Shown here piece after piece: positions 29,220-36,587 of a stretch of 64,000 bases of DNA (position 1 is the first letter of the stretch; each line of letters starts with the position of its first letter). A program made the translations under genes and the position numbers. Where the stretch lies: assembly GCA_018699955.1 (NCBI GenBank), contig JABISG010000059.1, forward strand, positions 1 through 64,000. Reading direction: 5' to 3'. Below the pieces are notes generated by a model, which had not been told where the DNA came from, made no database searches, and saw nothing but the letters and a program-made list of their open reading frames with translations. The stretch is from Planctomycetaceae bacterium (GTDB lineage: Bacteria; Planctomycetota; Planctomycetia; Planctomycetales; Planctomycetaceae).

Positions 29220-30779
29220 CTACTCTGGCGGTTGCGACGAAAATGCAGCGGTCAATCCCCGCGTTGCTTCGGCGGGTTTCTCTGCGCCACAGATTGCACT
29301 GCTGACTGCGACGCGTGATGCGCCGGCGGCGATGACTTCGTTGATGTTGTTTTGATCGATGCCGCCGATGGCGAACCAAGGCAACGTGATTTCGGCGGCG
29401 ACCTGCCGGACGAATTCCAAGCCGACGAATTCGTCGAATTGTTTTGTCTTTGATGGAAAGACCGGGCCGACGCCGATGTAGTCGGCTCCGTCGAGTACCG
29501 CTTGCCGGGCCTGCTCGATGGTGTGTGTGGAAACGCCAACGAGTCGATCGCTGCCGACGATTTGTCGTGCTTCGCGAACGGTGAGTTCTTCCTGTCCCAC
29601 GTGGACGCCGTCGGCGTCGGTTAAGACGGCCAGATCGGCGCGGTCATTCATAATGAATAACGCGTCGGCGTCTCGGGTCCAACTTCGCACACGACAGCCG
29701 TGATCGATCAGCGCCCGGTCGGACATGGTCTTTTCCCGCACCTGCACAATGCGAGCGCCGGCATCGATCGCGTCGCGAACCGCCGGTCCCGAACCGTGAT
29801 GACAGAGTCGTTCGGTCACCAACAGATAGAGGTTGATGCCGTCGAACTGTGTTCGCGCGGCGTGCGTGCCGAGGGTTGCCTTTTCCAATGTGTACAACGA
29901 ATAGCGGAGTTGCTCGATGCGCTCGGCCGTTGTCGGTGCGATGATCTTGCCGAATTCTTCCAGCGTGCGCAGCGCTTCCTGCACGCGTTTGAAATTTGCC
30001 TGGGCCACATCGAGCGGAGAACGGCGAACCGTTTCGGCGTGCGTCGTCACATTTGTGCCGACGTCGTTCGGTGTGTCACGCGACTTCAACAGCGCCGACG
30101 AATCGAGCCGGCCGACCGTTTCGGACAACTCGTGTCGGTACTGTTTCAACAACCGAGAGAGGTGCGGATCGTCGAGGGTGAAGCGGGTGAAGTCTTCCAC
30201 TACCCGCAATCCTTCGCGCGCCCGATTGGCAGCCGCATCGAGAACGCGATAGGTCTCGGAATTGTCGGTGGCTGTTGGTTCGCGATGCGTGAGGTGAATG
30301 TCGGCATCGAGCGGTTCGACGGTGATACCGCTTGCTTCGGCGACGTGTTCGATCAGAAAGCTCTCGTCAACGCCTTTCGAATTCAGCAAATCTTTCATCG
30401 GGGAGTCGACGATTGCCAACCCCCACAGCAGGTGTTCGCTGCCCACGTCGGCGTGCCGGCCCGTCATTTCACTTTGCCGCCGTGCCTCCTGAATGACCTC
30501 ATCCAGAACGGCGCTATGTTGCAGCGGTGCGGCATCTTCTCCTGCCGCGCTGGAATCGTCACGCAATTCGATTTCGCAAGCGCCGGATAAACTGCGTTGA
30601 TCGAATGTCGCCAGTGAAACTCCACATCGCTCAAGAATCTCCGATGCACGCGATTCTTCCAACAGCACGGCACGCAACAGGCAGACCGGTTCCACGCGCG
30701 CATAGCCCGCAGCAACCGCCAATATGGCAGCCTCTTCGATGGCCCGGCAGGCACTTTCGGTCAACCGATGTTGATGCAT
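29220..30779 (-). CDS. thiE: Clp_N-ThiD2-ThiE fusion: thiamin-phosphate synthase with HMP-phosphate kinase and Clp N-domain
   Basis: 519 residues in three modules. Residues 1-150 form two Clp_N repeats (LTESACRAIEEAAILAVAAG ... LLRAVLLEE; HSAVLDEVIQEARR ... GSEHLLWGL). Residues 177-305 match ThiD2, the monofunctional HMP-phosphate kinase (YRVLDAAANRAREGLRVVED, FKRVQEALRTLEEFGK). Residues 315-510 are ThiE, with QVREK, MNDR, GVHVGQEEL, YIGVGPVFPSKTK and AIGGI, which couples HMP-PP and thiazole phosphate. ThiD2-ThiE fusions are known; the Clp receptor module is the odd part. The start at ATG 30779 has GGAA eight bases upstream; the frame to 30896 adds nothing domain-like. Divergent from clpC. 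Confidence 0.88.
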   Translation of the reverse strand: MHQHRLTESACRAIEEAAILAVAAGYARVEPVCLLRAVLLEESRASEILERCGVSLATFDQRSLSGACEIELRDDSSAAGEDAAPLQHSAVLDEVIQEARRQSEMTGRHADVGSEHLLWGLAIVDSPMKDLLNSKGVDESFLIEHVAEASGITVEPLDADIHLTHREPTATDNSETYRVLDAAANRAREGLRVVEDFTRFTLDDPHLSRLLKQYRHELSETVGRLDSSALLKSRDTPNDVGTNVTTHAETVRRSPLDVAQANFKRVQEALRTLEEFGKIIAPTTAERIEQLRYSLYTLEKATLGTHAARTQFDGINLYLLVTERLCHHGSGPAVRDAIDAGARIVQVREKTMSDRALIDHGCRVRSWTRDADALFIMNDRADLAVLTDADGVHVGQEELTVREARQIVGSDRLVGVSTHTIEQARQAVLDGADYIGVGPVFPSKTKQFDEFVGLEFVRQVAAEITLPWFAIGGIDQNNINEVIAAGASRVAVSSAICGAEKPAEATRGLTAAFSSQPPE

Positions 30780-31420
30780 CGATGCGTTCCGCGAATAGAG
30801 TGGCCAATACTTGTCACCGAAAACCCCGTTGCAAGAGAGCGATAATTGCGATGGTCTAAGTGTCGTACAAAACCTGGACCCATCCCAACGCTTCAAACTA
30901 AAACGGCTTGCGCCCCCTTAGCCAGAGGGTCGTCTTGCCAGTATGGTAACTCCCCACTAGAATTCCAGACGGGCGGCGTGCCAACAGGATCGATTGTAAC
31001 GGTTTTTCGATTTGATGAGCGCGTGTGTCTGGCACGCATATTGCACGGAATGGGGACGCGGCAGCCAATTCGACCGTCGCGACTGGCAAAACGGACATTG
31101 CGATTCTCAAGGAAGGTGGCCGGAATTGGCAGCGGGGCTGTTTCAATCGTCCGAAATGTCCGCGTCTTTGCCCTCACACCGGGGTGTCGTAGCAGATTTT
31201 TCGCCAATCGCTCTCGCTGTGGCCTATCTTGTAAGTAATTGTCGAAAACCGATCTGATTCGGTGGTACGACAGTGTTTAGCATCGACGATAAAACAAACA
31301 GTTTTTCGGATGTCCCCATCACGGCGGGGAATCCGGTGGCAATTCGGCCGGCTGGGTACACAAGAATTGTCTTGTGGGGCAGTCATGTTCAGCGGCTTGA
31401 AGATCAGGGAGTAACCTCGA
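30780..31420. other. 641-base divergent region between the thi fusion and clpC
   Basis: No supported gene. Besides the sigma-54 motif at 31030-31045 there are two small dyads on the clpC side: ACCGA (31248-31252)/TCGGT (31259-31263), and CACAAGA (31359-31365)/TCTTGTG (31370-31376). The second would form a hairpin in the clpC leader about 45 bases before the start codon. Confidence 0.55.
31030..31045 (+). promoter_or_regulatory. sigma-54 (RpoN) promoter motif upstream of clpC
   Basis: TGGCACGCATATTGCA, preceded by C, fits the RpoN consensus YTGGCACGNNNNTTGCW at every defined base. The -24 GG is at 31031-31032 and the -12 GC at 31043-31044, with the right 10-base spacing. It points toward clpC, whose start is 376 bases downstream, so a leader of about 365 bases is implied. 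No activator binding site was identified. Confidence 0.6.
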
Positions 31421-33970
31421 ATGTACGAGCGATTTACCGACCGGGCACGTAAAGTGATGCAGCTGGCCAATCAAGAGGCCCAGCGTTTCAATCACGAATA
31501 CATCGGCACAGAACACATCCTGCTGGGACTCGTTAAAGAAGGTTCCGGCGTTGCGGCGAACGTGCTCAAGAATCTCGAAGTCGATCTGCGCAAGATTCGC
31601 CTCGAAGTTGAGAAGATCGTTCAGTCCGGCCCCGACATGGTCACCATGGGGAAATTGCCCCAGACACCGCGGGCAAAAAAGGTGATCGAGTATGCCATGG
31701 AAGAGGCCCGCAACCTCAACCACAACTACGTTGGTACCGAACATTTGCTGCTCGGATTGCTCCGCGAACAGGAAGGCGTTGCCGCCCAGGTGCTGATGAA
31801 CCTCGGCCTGAAGCTGGAAGACGTTCGCGAGGAAGTGCTGAACCTGCTTGGTCACGGGCTGGAAGGTGGCGAGCCGACCGAACGTGGCGGAACCAGCACA
31901 AGCGGCAAGGCGGGCAAGAGCAAAACGCCGGCTTTGGACAGCTTTGGTCGCGACCTGACCGAATTGGCTCGGCAAAGCAAGCTCGACCCAGTGATCGGTC
32001 GGCAGGACGAAATTGAACGGGTCATTCAGATTCTCTGCCGCCGCCAGAAGAACAACCCGGTGCTGTTGGGTGAAGCGGGCGTTGGTAAGACCGCCATCGT
32101 CGAGGGGTTTGCCCAGATGGTCATCGACAACACCATTCCCGAGCCGCTGCGCGATAAGCGAATTGTGGTACTCGATCTGGCAATGATGGTCGCCGGCACG
32201 AAGTATCGCGGTCAGTTTGAAGAGCGGATCAAGGCGGTGATGAACGAAGTCCGTCGCGCCAAGAACACGATTCTGTTTATCGACGAATTGCACACGTTGG
32301 TGGGTGCCGGTGGGGCCGAGGGAGCGATTGACGCATCCAACGTACTGAAGCCCGCTCTTAGCCGCGGCGAATTGCAATGCATCGGTGCGACAACGCTTGA
32401 TGAATACCGTAAGTACATCGAAAAAGACGGCGCTTTGGAACGTCGTTTCCAAACGGTCATGGTCGATCCGCCGACACCGGATCAGACGGTGCAGATTCTC
32501 AAAGGACTTCGCGAGCGGTATGAAACGCATCACCGCGTGCAGATTACCGACGACGCCCTCGAAGCGGCCGTTGAACTCTCCAGCCGCTATATCACCGGCC
32601 GTTGCCTGCCCGATAAGGCCATCGATGTGATCGACGAATCGGGAGCACGGATTCGGCTGAAGTCGATGGTTCGCCCGCCCGATCTCAAAGAGATTGAAGA
32701 AGAAATCGAACGCCTCAACCAGGCCAAGGAAGAAGCGGTTGCCAATCAGGATTTTGAAAAGGCAGCCAGCCTGCGAGACCAGGCCGACAAGGTCAAGAAG
32801 AAGAAAGAGCAACTCACCCGCGACTGGCGAGAAAAGTCGAAGGAGACCGATGGCGTCGTCGATGCCGAAGTCATCGCCGAGGTTGTCGCCAAGATGACCG
32901 GCATTCCGCTCACGCGTCTTTCGAGCGAGGACACGGTTCGGCTGCTGCAAATGGAAGACGAGTTGCACAAGCGTGTCATCAGTCAGGACGAGGCGATCGT
33001 CCAGATTTCCAAAGCGGTTCGCCGCAGTCGCAGTGGTTTGAAAGATCCCAAGCGACCAACCGGGGCGTTCCTGTTTTCCGGTCCGACTGGCGTCGGCAAG
33101 ACGCTGTTGGCCAAAACGCTCGCGGAATTCATGTTCGGCGACGACGAAGCACTCGTCCAGATCGACATGAGTGAGTACATGGAGAAGCACAATGTCAGCC
33201 GATTGATCGGTGCCCCTCCGGGGTATGTTGGCTACGAGGAAGGTGGCCAGCTTACCGAAAAAATCCGCCGACGCCCTTATGCGGTCGTGCTTCTGGATGA
33301 AATCGAGAAGGCGCACCCCGACGTCTTCAACATGTTGCTGCAGATAATGGAAGAAGGTCACCTGACGGACAGCTTCGGCCGCAAGGTCGATTTTAAGAAC
33401 GTCGTCCTCATTATGACGACGAATGTCGGCGCAGCGACCATCGCCAGCGGAGACGCGTTCGGCTTTCAGAAGAAAGACGCCGACACCAGCTACGACAACA
33501 TGAAACGCAACCTCATGCACGATATCGAGAAGTACTTCAAGCCGGAGTTCCTCGGTCGCCTCGATGAAGTGGTCGTGTTCCGCAAGCTGAGTCCGGAAGA
33601 TCTGAAGTTGATTGTCGATATCGAACTGGCTAAGGTTCGCGAACGGCTGGAAGAACGCGGATTGAAACTCGATTTGAGCGACGAAGCGAAGGAGTTTATC
33701 ATCAACAAGGGGCAGGAAGACGACAGCCTCGATTACGGTGCCCGGCCGCTTCGCAGGTCGGTTGAACGGTATATCGAAGATCCGCTTTCCGAAGAACTGC
33801 TTCGTGGTGCATTTGAAGGTCAGAACGCGATTGCCGTCACGACGAAGGAAGTCGCAGGTCAGACCCAACTCGACTTCCGCGGCTCAACCATCGAGCAGGA
33901 GCCGGAACTCGCCGCCGTTGGAGCAGCCGAAAGCGAAGCGGAAACTTCGCCGGAAGAAACTGACGACTGA
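31421..33970 (+). CDS. clpC: ClpC-type AAA+ unfoldase of the ClpCP protease
   Basis: 849 residues, typical for ClpC. Two Clp_N repeats (1-70 and 80-145, with [11 protein letters not shown] and [11 protein letters not shown]), first AAA module with Walker A GEAGVGKT at 217-224, a middle domain containing a UVR-like motif ([20 protein letters not shown], about 430-465), and a second AAA module with [24 protein letters not shown] loop corresponds to the ClpP-docking V-G-F loop of ClpC. It unfolds substrates for ClpP. GGGAG lies about nine bases before the ATG. Followed by a strong terminator. The equally long antisense frame is a shadow. Confidence 0.97.
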   Translation: MYERFTDRARKVMQLANQEAQRFNHEYIGTEHILLGLVKEGSGVAANVLKNLEVDLRKIRLEVEKIVQSGPDMVTMGKLPQTPRAKKVIEYAMEEARNLNHNYVGTEHLLLGLLREQEGVAAQVLMNLGLKLEDVREEVLNLLGHGLEGGEPTERGGTSTSGKAGKSKTPALDSFGRDLTELARQSKLDPVIGRQDEIERVIQILCRRQKNNPVLLGEAGVGKTAIVEGFAQMVIDNTIPEPLRDKRIVVLDLAMMVAGTKYRGQFEERIKAVMNEVRRAKNTILFIDELHTLVGAGGAEGAIDASNVLKPALSRGELQCIGATTLDEYRKYIEKDGALERRFQTVMVDPPTPDQTVQILKGLRERYETHHRVQITDDALEAAVELSSRYITGRCLPDKAIDVIDESGARIRLKSMVRPPDLKEIEEEIERLNQAKEEAVANQDFEKAASLRDQADKVKKKKEQLTRDWREKSKETDGVVDAEVIAEVVAKMTGIPLTRLSSEDTVRLLQMEDELHKRVISQDEAIVQISKAVRRSRSGLKDPKRPTGAFLFSGPTGVGKTLLAKTLAEFMFGDDEALVQIDMSEYMEKHNVSRLIGAPPGYVGYEEGGQLTEKIRRRPYAVVLLDEIEKAHPDVFNMLLQIMEEGHLTDSFGRKVDFKNVVLIMTTNVGAATIASGDAFGFQKKDADTSYDNMKRNLMHDIEKYFKPEFLGRLDEVVVFRKLSPEDLKLIVDIELAKVRERLEERGLKLDLSDEAKEFIINKGQEDDSLDYGARPLRRSVERYIEDPLSEELLRGAFEGQNAIAVTTKEVAGQTQLDFRGSTIEQEPELAAVGAAESEAETSPEETDD

Positions 33971-34024
33971 CAGTAATCTATCGGCTCCGGCCGGCACGTT
34001 GCCGGTTACGAGTTTTTACTTATG

Positions 34025-34059
34025 AGCCTGGCCCTTTCCCTGAGGGCTGGGCTTTTTTT
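34025..34059 (+). terminator. rho-independent terminator after clpC
   Basis: AGCCTGGCCCT, loop TTCCCTG, AGGGCTGGGCT (two G-T wobbles), followed by a run of seven T. It starts 54 bases after the clpC stop. Confidence 0.85.
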
Positions 34060-34182
34060 GTGCAACTATTTCTGCTAAAAGTGTGCTAACTGTGGTTCTG
34101 CATTGGCGCTGTTGGGCGGCTCGTGGTCAATCACCAGTCCTGAATTCACCTCTTTGCATATCCCCGCTCTTTTCGGTACCGC

Positions 34183-34878
34183 ATGCTGCCTCGAACGCTC
34201 GAACCGGAAGTGATGGACACTTCGCAGGAAGCCATCGATTACGATGCGATGGACCACCGCGAAGTCAATCGCGCGTTTGTCGATGATTTGTTGGCGGCGG
34301 CAGCGAGAACGGAAGGCGGGGTCCGCTTCTACGACAAAGGCAACCCACACGTACTCGACGTGGGAACCGGGACAGCTCAGATCCCCATCGAACTTTGTCG
34401 GCGGTCGGCCATTTGTCACGTGACGGGCGTTGATCTGGCTGGCGAAATGCTGAAGTTGGGTCGCCAGAACATCGAACGAGCCGGGTTGATGAGCCGGGTT
34501 CAAGTCGAACGGGCGGACGCGAAGGATTTGAAATGCGCCGACGGCACCTACGACGTCGTTATGTCCAATAGCATCGTGCACCATATTCCAAAGCCACTCA
34601 AAGTTCTGGCTCAAATGGTTCGCCTGCTGCGCCCGGGCGGGCTGCTTTTCGTCCGCGACCTCTTGCGTCCACCAGACGCCGAAACCGTGGAGCATTTTGT
34701 TCAAAACTACGCAGGCGAAGAGAATCCGCATCAGCAGAAGATGTTTCGTGACTCATTGCATGCCGCTCTCACACTGGAAGAGATACGCGGGCTGCTGTCG
34801 GAGCTGAACGTACCGCCGATCTGGGCCAAACAAACAAGCGACCGCCATTGGACCATTAGCGGACACACTGATCGCTGA
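34183..34878 (+). CDS. class I SAM-dependent methyltransferase
   Basis: 231 residues. Motif I is HVLDVGTGTAQIPIELC, the acidic residue ending strand 2 is in VTGVDLAGEMLKL, and motif post-I/II regions are VERADAKDLKCADGTYDVVM and LLRPGGLLFVRDL. The fold is that of the Methyltransf_11/25 group; substrate is unknown. No good ribosome site is seen at the ATG, and the in-frame ATG at 34213 (MDTSQEAIDYDAMDH) may be the true start. An inverted repeat ACCGGC (34903-34908)/GCCGGT (34919-34924) follows the gene. Confidence 0.85.
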   Translation: MLPRTLEPEVMDTSQEAIDYDAMDHREVNRAFVDDLLAAAARTEGGVRFYDKGNPHVLDVGTGTAQIPIELCRRSAICHVTGVDLAGEMLKLGRQNIERAGLMSRVQVERADAKDLKCADGTYDVVMSNSIVHHIPKPLKVLAQMVRLLRPGGLLFVRDLLRPPDAETVEHFVQNYAGEENPHQQKMFRDSLHAALTLEEIRGLLSELNVPPIWAKQTSDRHWTISGHTDR

Positions 34879-35152
34879 TCGGCGGGGCGAATGCCGCTTG
34901 ACACCGGCGACCCAAGCTGCCGGTATTGTCGGACTTTTCGTATCGTTTGTGACGGCCGTTATCTTGAGGCACAATTCATTCCGCCTGCTTGAATTGTCGT
35001 CAAAACATCCGCAAAGACCTCAAGCTTCGTATCGAGACGAGTCGATCTGTGTTACGCAGCCTGAGTGACTTTCCTGTGTTACCACGAGTGGTGAAACCTG
35101 ACGGGAAACGATCCTGCATCCTATCCCCGGTGTCGTCCGTCAGGAGTTCTGT

Positions 35153-35392
35153 ATGGTCAAGTCGCGTCTGGGACAGTCGTTACTTCGACTGGAATGCAGT
35201 CTCGCCGAGTGCAGGCAAGCCGAGCAGCGGGCCGACATCGTTCTGGACCAATGGCGCGAACGGTGGTTCAAAAACCGCGACCGTATCGCCCACCGACTTG
35301 AACTGATCGAATCACAACTCGACCAACTGACCGGCAAAACCGACAGCAACCGCCCACAATTGTCGGTTGTCGGTGTCATGGCTGATTCTTAG
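35153..35392 (+). CDS. small coiled-coil protein of unknown function
   Basis: 79 residues, mostly alpha-helical and charged (LGQSLLRLECSLAECRQAEQ; HRLELIESQLDQLTGK), with no signal or TM. The start has AGGAG six bases upstream, a strong ribosome site that supports a real gene despite its size. Its TAG stop overlaps the TAA stop of the E1-like gene on the other strand by 4 bases (35389-35392). Not recognised. Confidence 0.6.
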   Translation: MVKSRLGQSLLRLECSLAECRQAEQRADIVLDQWRERWFKNRDRIAHRLELIESQLDQLTGKTDSNRPQLSVVGVMADS

Positions 35393-36141
35393 TCGGCCCC
35401 ACACACGGGGCAATTGGCGTTTCGGCTGAGGGAACGAACGCGAAAGGTCATGTCGCGCAAATCGCAGGTCAGCATTCGTCCGGTGAGCGGCTCGCCAAGA
35501 CCGGCGAGTAGTTTGATCGCCTCCATCGCGCCCAGGCAGCCAATCGTCCCCGAAACGGCGCCAAATACCGGAAACTCGCGCTTCCACGCCGGCGGGTCAG
35601 ATGGATGCAAACAGGCCAGACAAGGCGTCTCCCCGGGAATGATCGAAGTGAGCTGCGCTTCCATGTCGTACATGGCACACTCGACGATGGGTTTGCCCTG
35701 CAAGACGGCCTGACGATTCATCGCAAACCGTTCGGTAAATAGCGGAGCACAATCGACAATCAGATCGACTTGCTCAACAATCGCAGCGGCATTGTCTTCG
35801 TTGATGTTCTCGCCGACGGCGACGATTTCGAGTCGGGGGTTGAGTTCCTTCAACCGCCGTTCGGCCGACTCAACACGCGGCTTGCCGAGCCAATCGTGCG
35901 TCATCAGTAATTGGCGGTTCAAATCGCTCGGCTTGACGTTGCCGGCATGCGCGATGACAAGTTGACCAACGCCGGCTGCCGCCAACTCATACGCGACGAC
36001 GCTCCCCAAACCACCGCATCGCGAGACCAGCACCGAAGCCCCCTTGAGCCGTTCCTGACCGGCTTCGCCGAACTCGGGCACCCAAAGTTGCCACTCGTAA
36101 ACGGCCCGTTCTTCGTCGGTCAGCGGTTTTCGTTCAGGCAT
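35389..36141 (-). CDS. MoeB/HesA/ThiF-family E1-like protein
   Basis: 250 residues. An E1-type Rossmann fold (VLVSRCGGLGSVVAYELA), the DLNRQ motif, a conserved Lys in LGKPRVESAERRL, paired zinc Cys (CLAC at 174-177, CPVC at 244-247) and GAVSGTIGCLGAMEAIK are visible. This family adenylates the Gly-Gly end of MoaD/ThiS-like carriers. Two deviations from E. coli MoeB are seen: Arg41 replaces the first glycine of the nucleotide loop, and the D-C-T-D-N motif reads D-C-A-P-L, losing the catalytic Asp. HesA-like branches vary here, so activity is uncertain. It lies 46 bases after the MoaD-like gene. Confidence 0.85.
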   Translation of the reverse strand: MPERKPLTDEERAVYEWQLWVPEFGEAGQERLKGASVLVSRCGGLGSVVAYELAAAGVGQLVIAHAGNVKPSDLNRQLLMTHDWLGKPRVESAERRLKELNPRLEIVAVGENINEDNAAAIVEQVDLIVDCAPLFTERFAMNRQAVLQGKPIVECAMYDMEAQLTSIIPGETPCLACLHPSDPPAWKREFPVFGAVSGTIGCLGAMEAIKLLAGLGEPLTGRMLTCDLRDMTFRVRSLSRNANCPVCGAD

Positions 36142-36187
36142 GGTTCTCGCGCGTCAGTTAGCGTGCTGTTTCGTTTGCTGGTTTGAA

Positions 36188-36466
36188 TCAACCGCCCGAA
36201 ATGGGAGATAGAAGCGTCACAACGTCGTTGTCGCAGAGTGCTCGCGGCGTTTCCCAGCGAACTTGCTCGTCGCTGACAAACAATAGAATTGAAGGATGCA
36301 GTGCACCGTCGGCCCCCAACAGCAATCCCGAAAGCGGATCGCCATGTCGTTCTGCGACTTCTGCCACGAGTTCCTGCACCGCGCAACCCGTCTCGACATC
36401 GATCGTCTCTGCCGCGGTACCGGCCGCCCGTTTTAACTGTGCGGCAAATTCAATGGTGACCTGCAT
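36188..36466 (-). CDS. MoaD/ThiS-like ubiquitin-fold sulfur carrier
   Basis: 92 residues. The beta-grasp pattern is typical (MQVTIEFAAQLKRAAG, then CAVQELVAEVAERHG, then ILLFVSDEQV), and it ends in the obligatory Gly-Gly (LLSPISGG), which an E1 enzyme activates by adenylation and thiocarboxylation. It sits between the importer permease and the E1-like gene on the same strand, so the two form a carrier-activator pair. It may serve molybdopterin synthesis or another sulfur-transfer route; no moaE is visible. Confidence 0.88.
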   Translation of the reverse strand: MQVTIEFAAQLKRAAGTAAETIDVETGCAVQELVAEVAERHGDPLSGLLLGADGALHPSILLFVSDEQVRWETPRALCDNDVVTLLSPISGG

Positions 36467-36512
36467 CGTCTGTTACTTTCGTGTCACAAAAAATATTCGA
36501 GTACGCATCAGA

Positions 36513-36587
36513 GATTTAGCCGTCCCGCTTGCGGGCCGTGTCTTCGACACACGCACGTTCACACGGGGCAAGGCCCCTGGCTAAATC
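36513..36587. repeat. palindromic repeat overlapping the permease stop codon
   Basis: Outer arms GATTTAGCC (36513-36521) and GGCTAAATC (36579-36587) enclose smaller hairpins (CCCGCTTGCGGG; GTGTCTTCGACAC; GGGGCAAGGCCCC). The right arm supplies the TAG stop of the permease. The left 30 bases (36513-36542) match 45353-45382 in inverse orientation with two differences, so it is a dispersed element. Confidence 0.7.

Noticed and set aside
30846-31238. Possible small gene in the clpC leader region
   Set aside because: Arg/Ser-rich translation without ribosome site or recognisable motif; it spans the sigma-54 motif.
31319-33868. 849-codon open frame antisense to clpC
   Set aside because: It mirrors the clpC frame codon for codon, has no domain pattern and no ribosome site. 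Long antisense frames are common opposite biased GC-rich genes.
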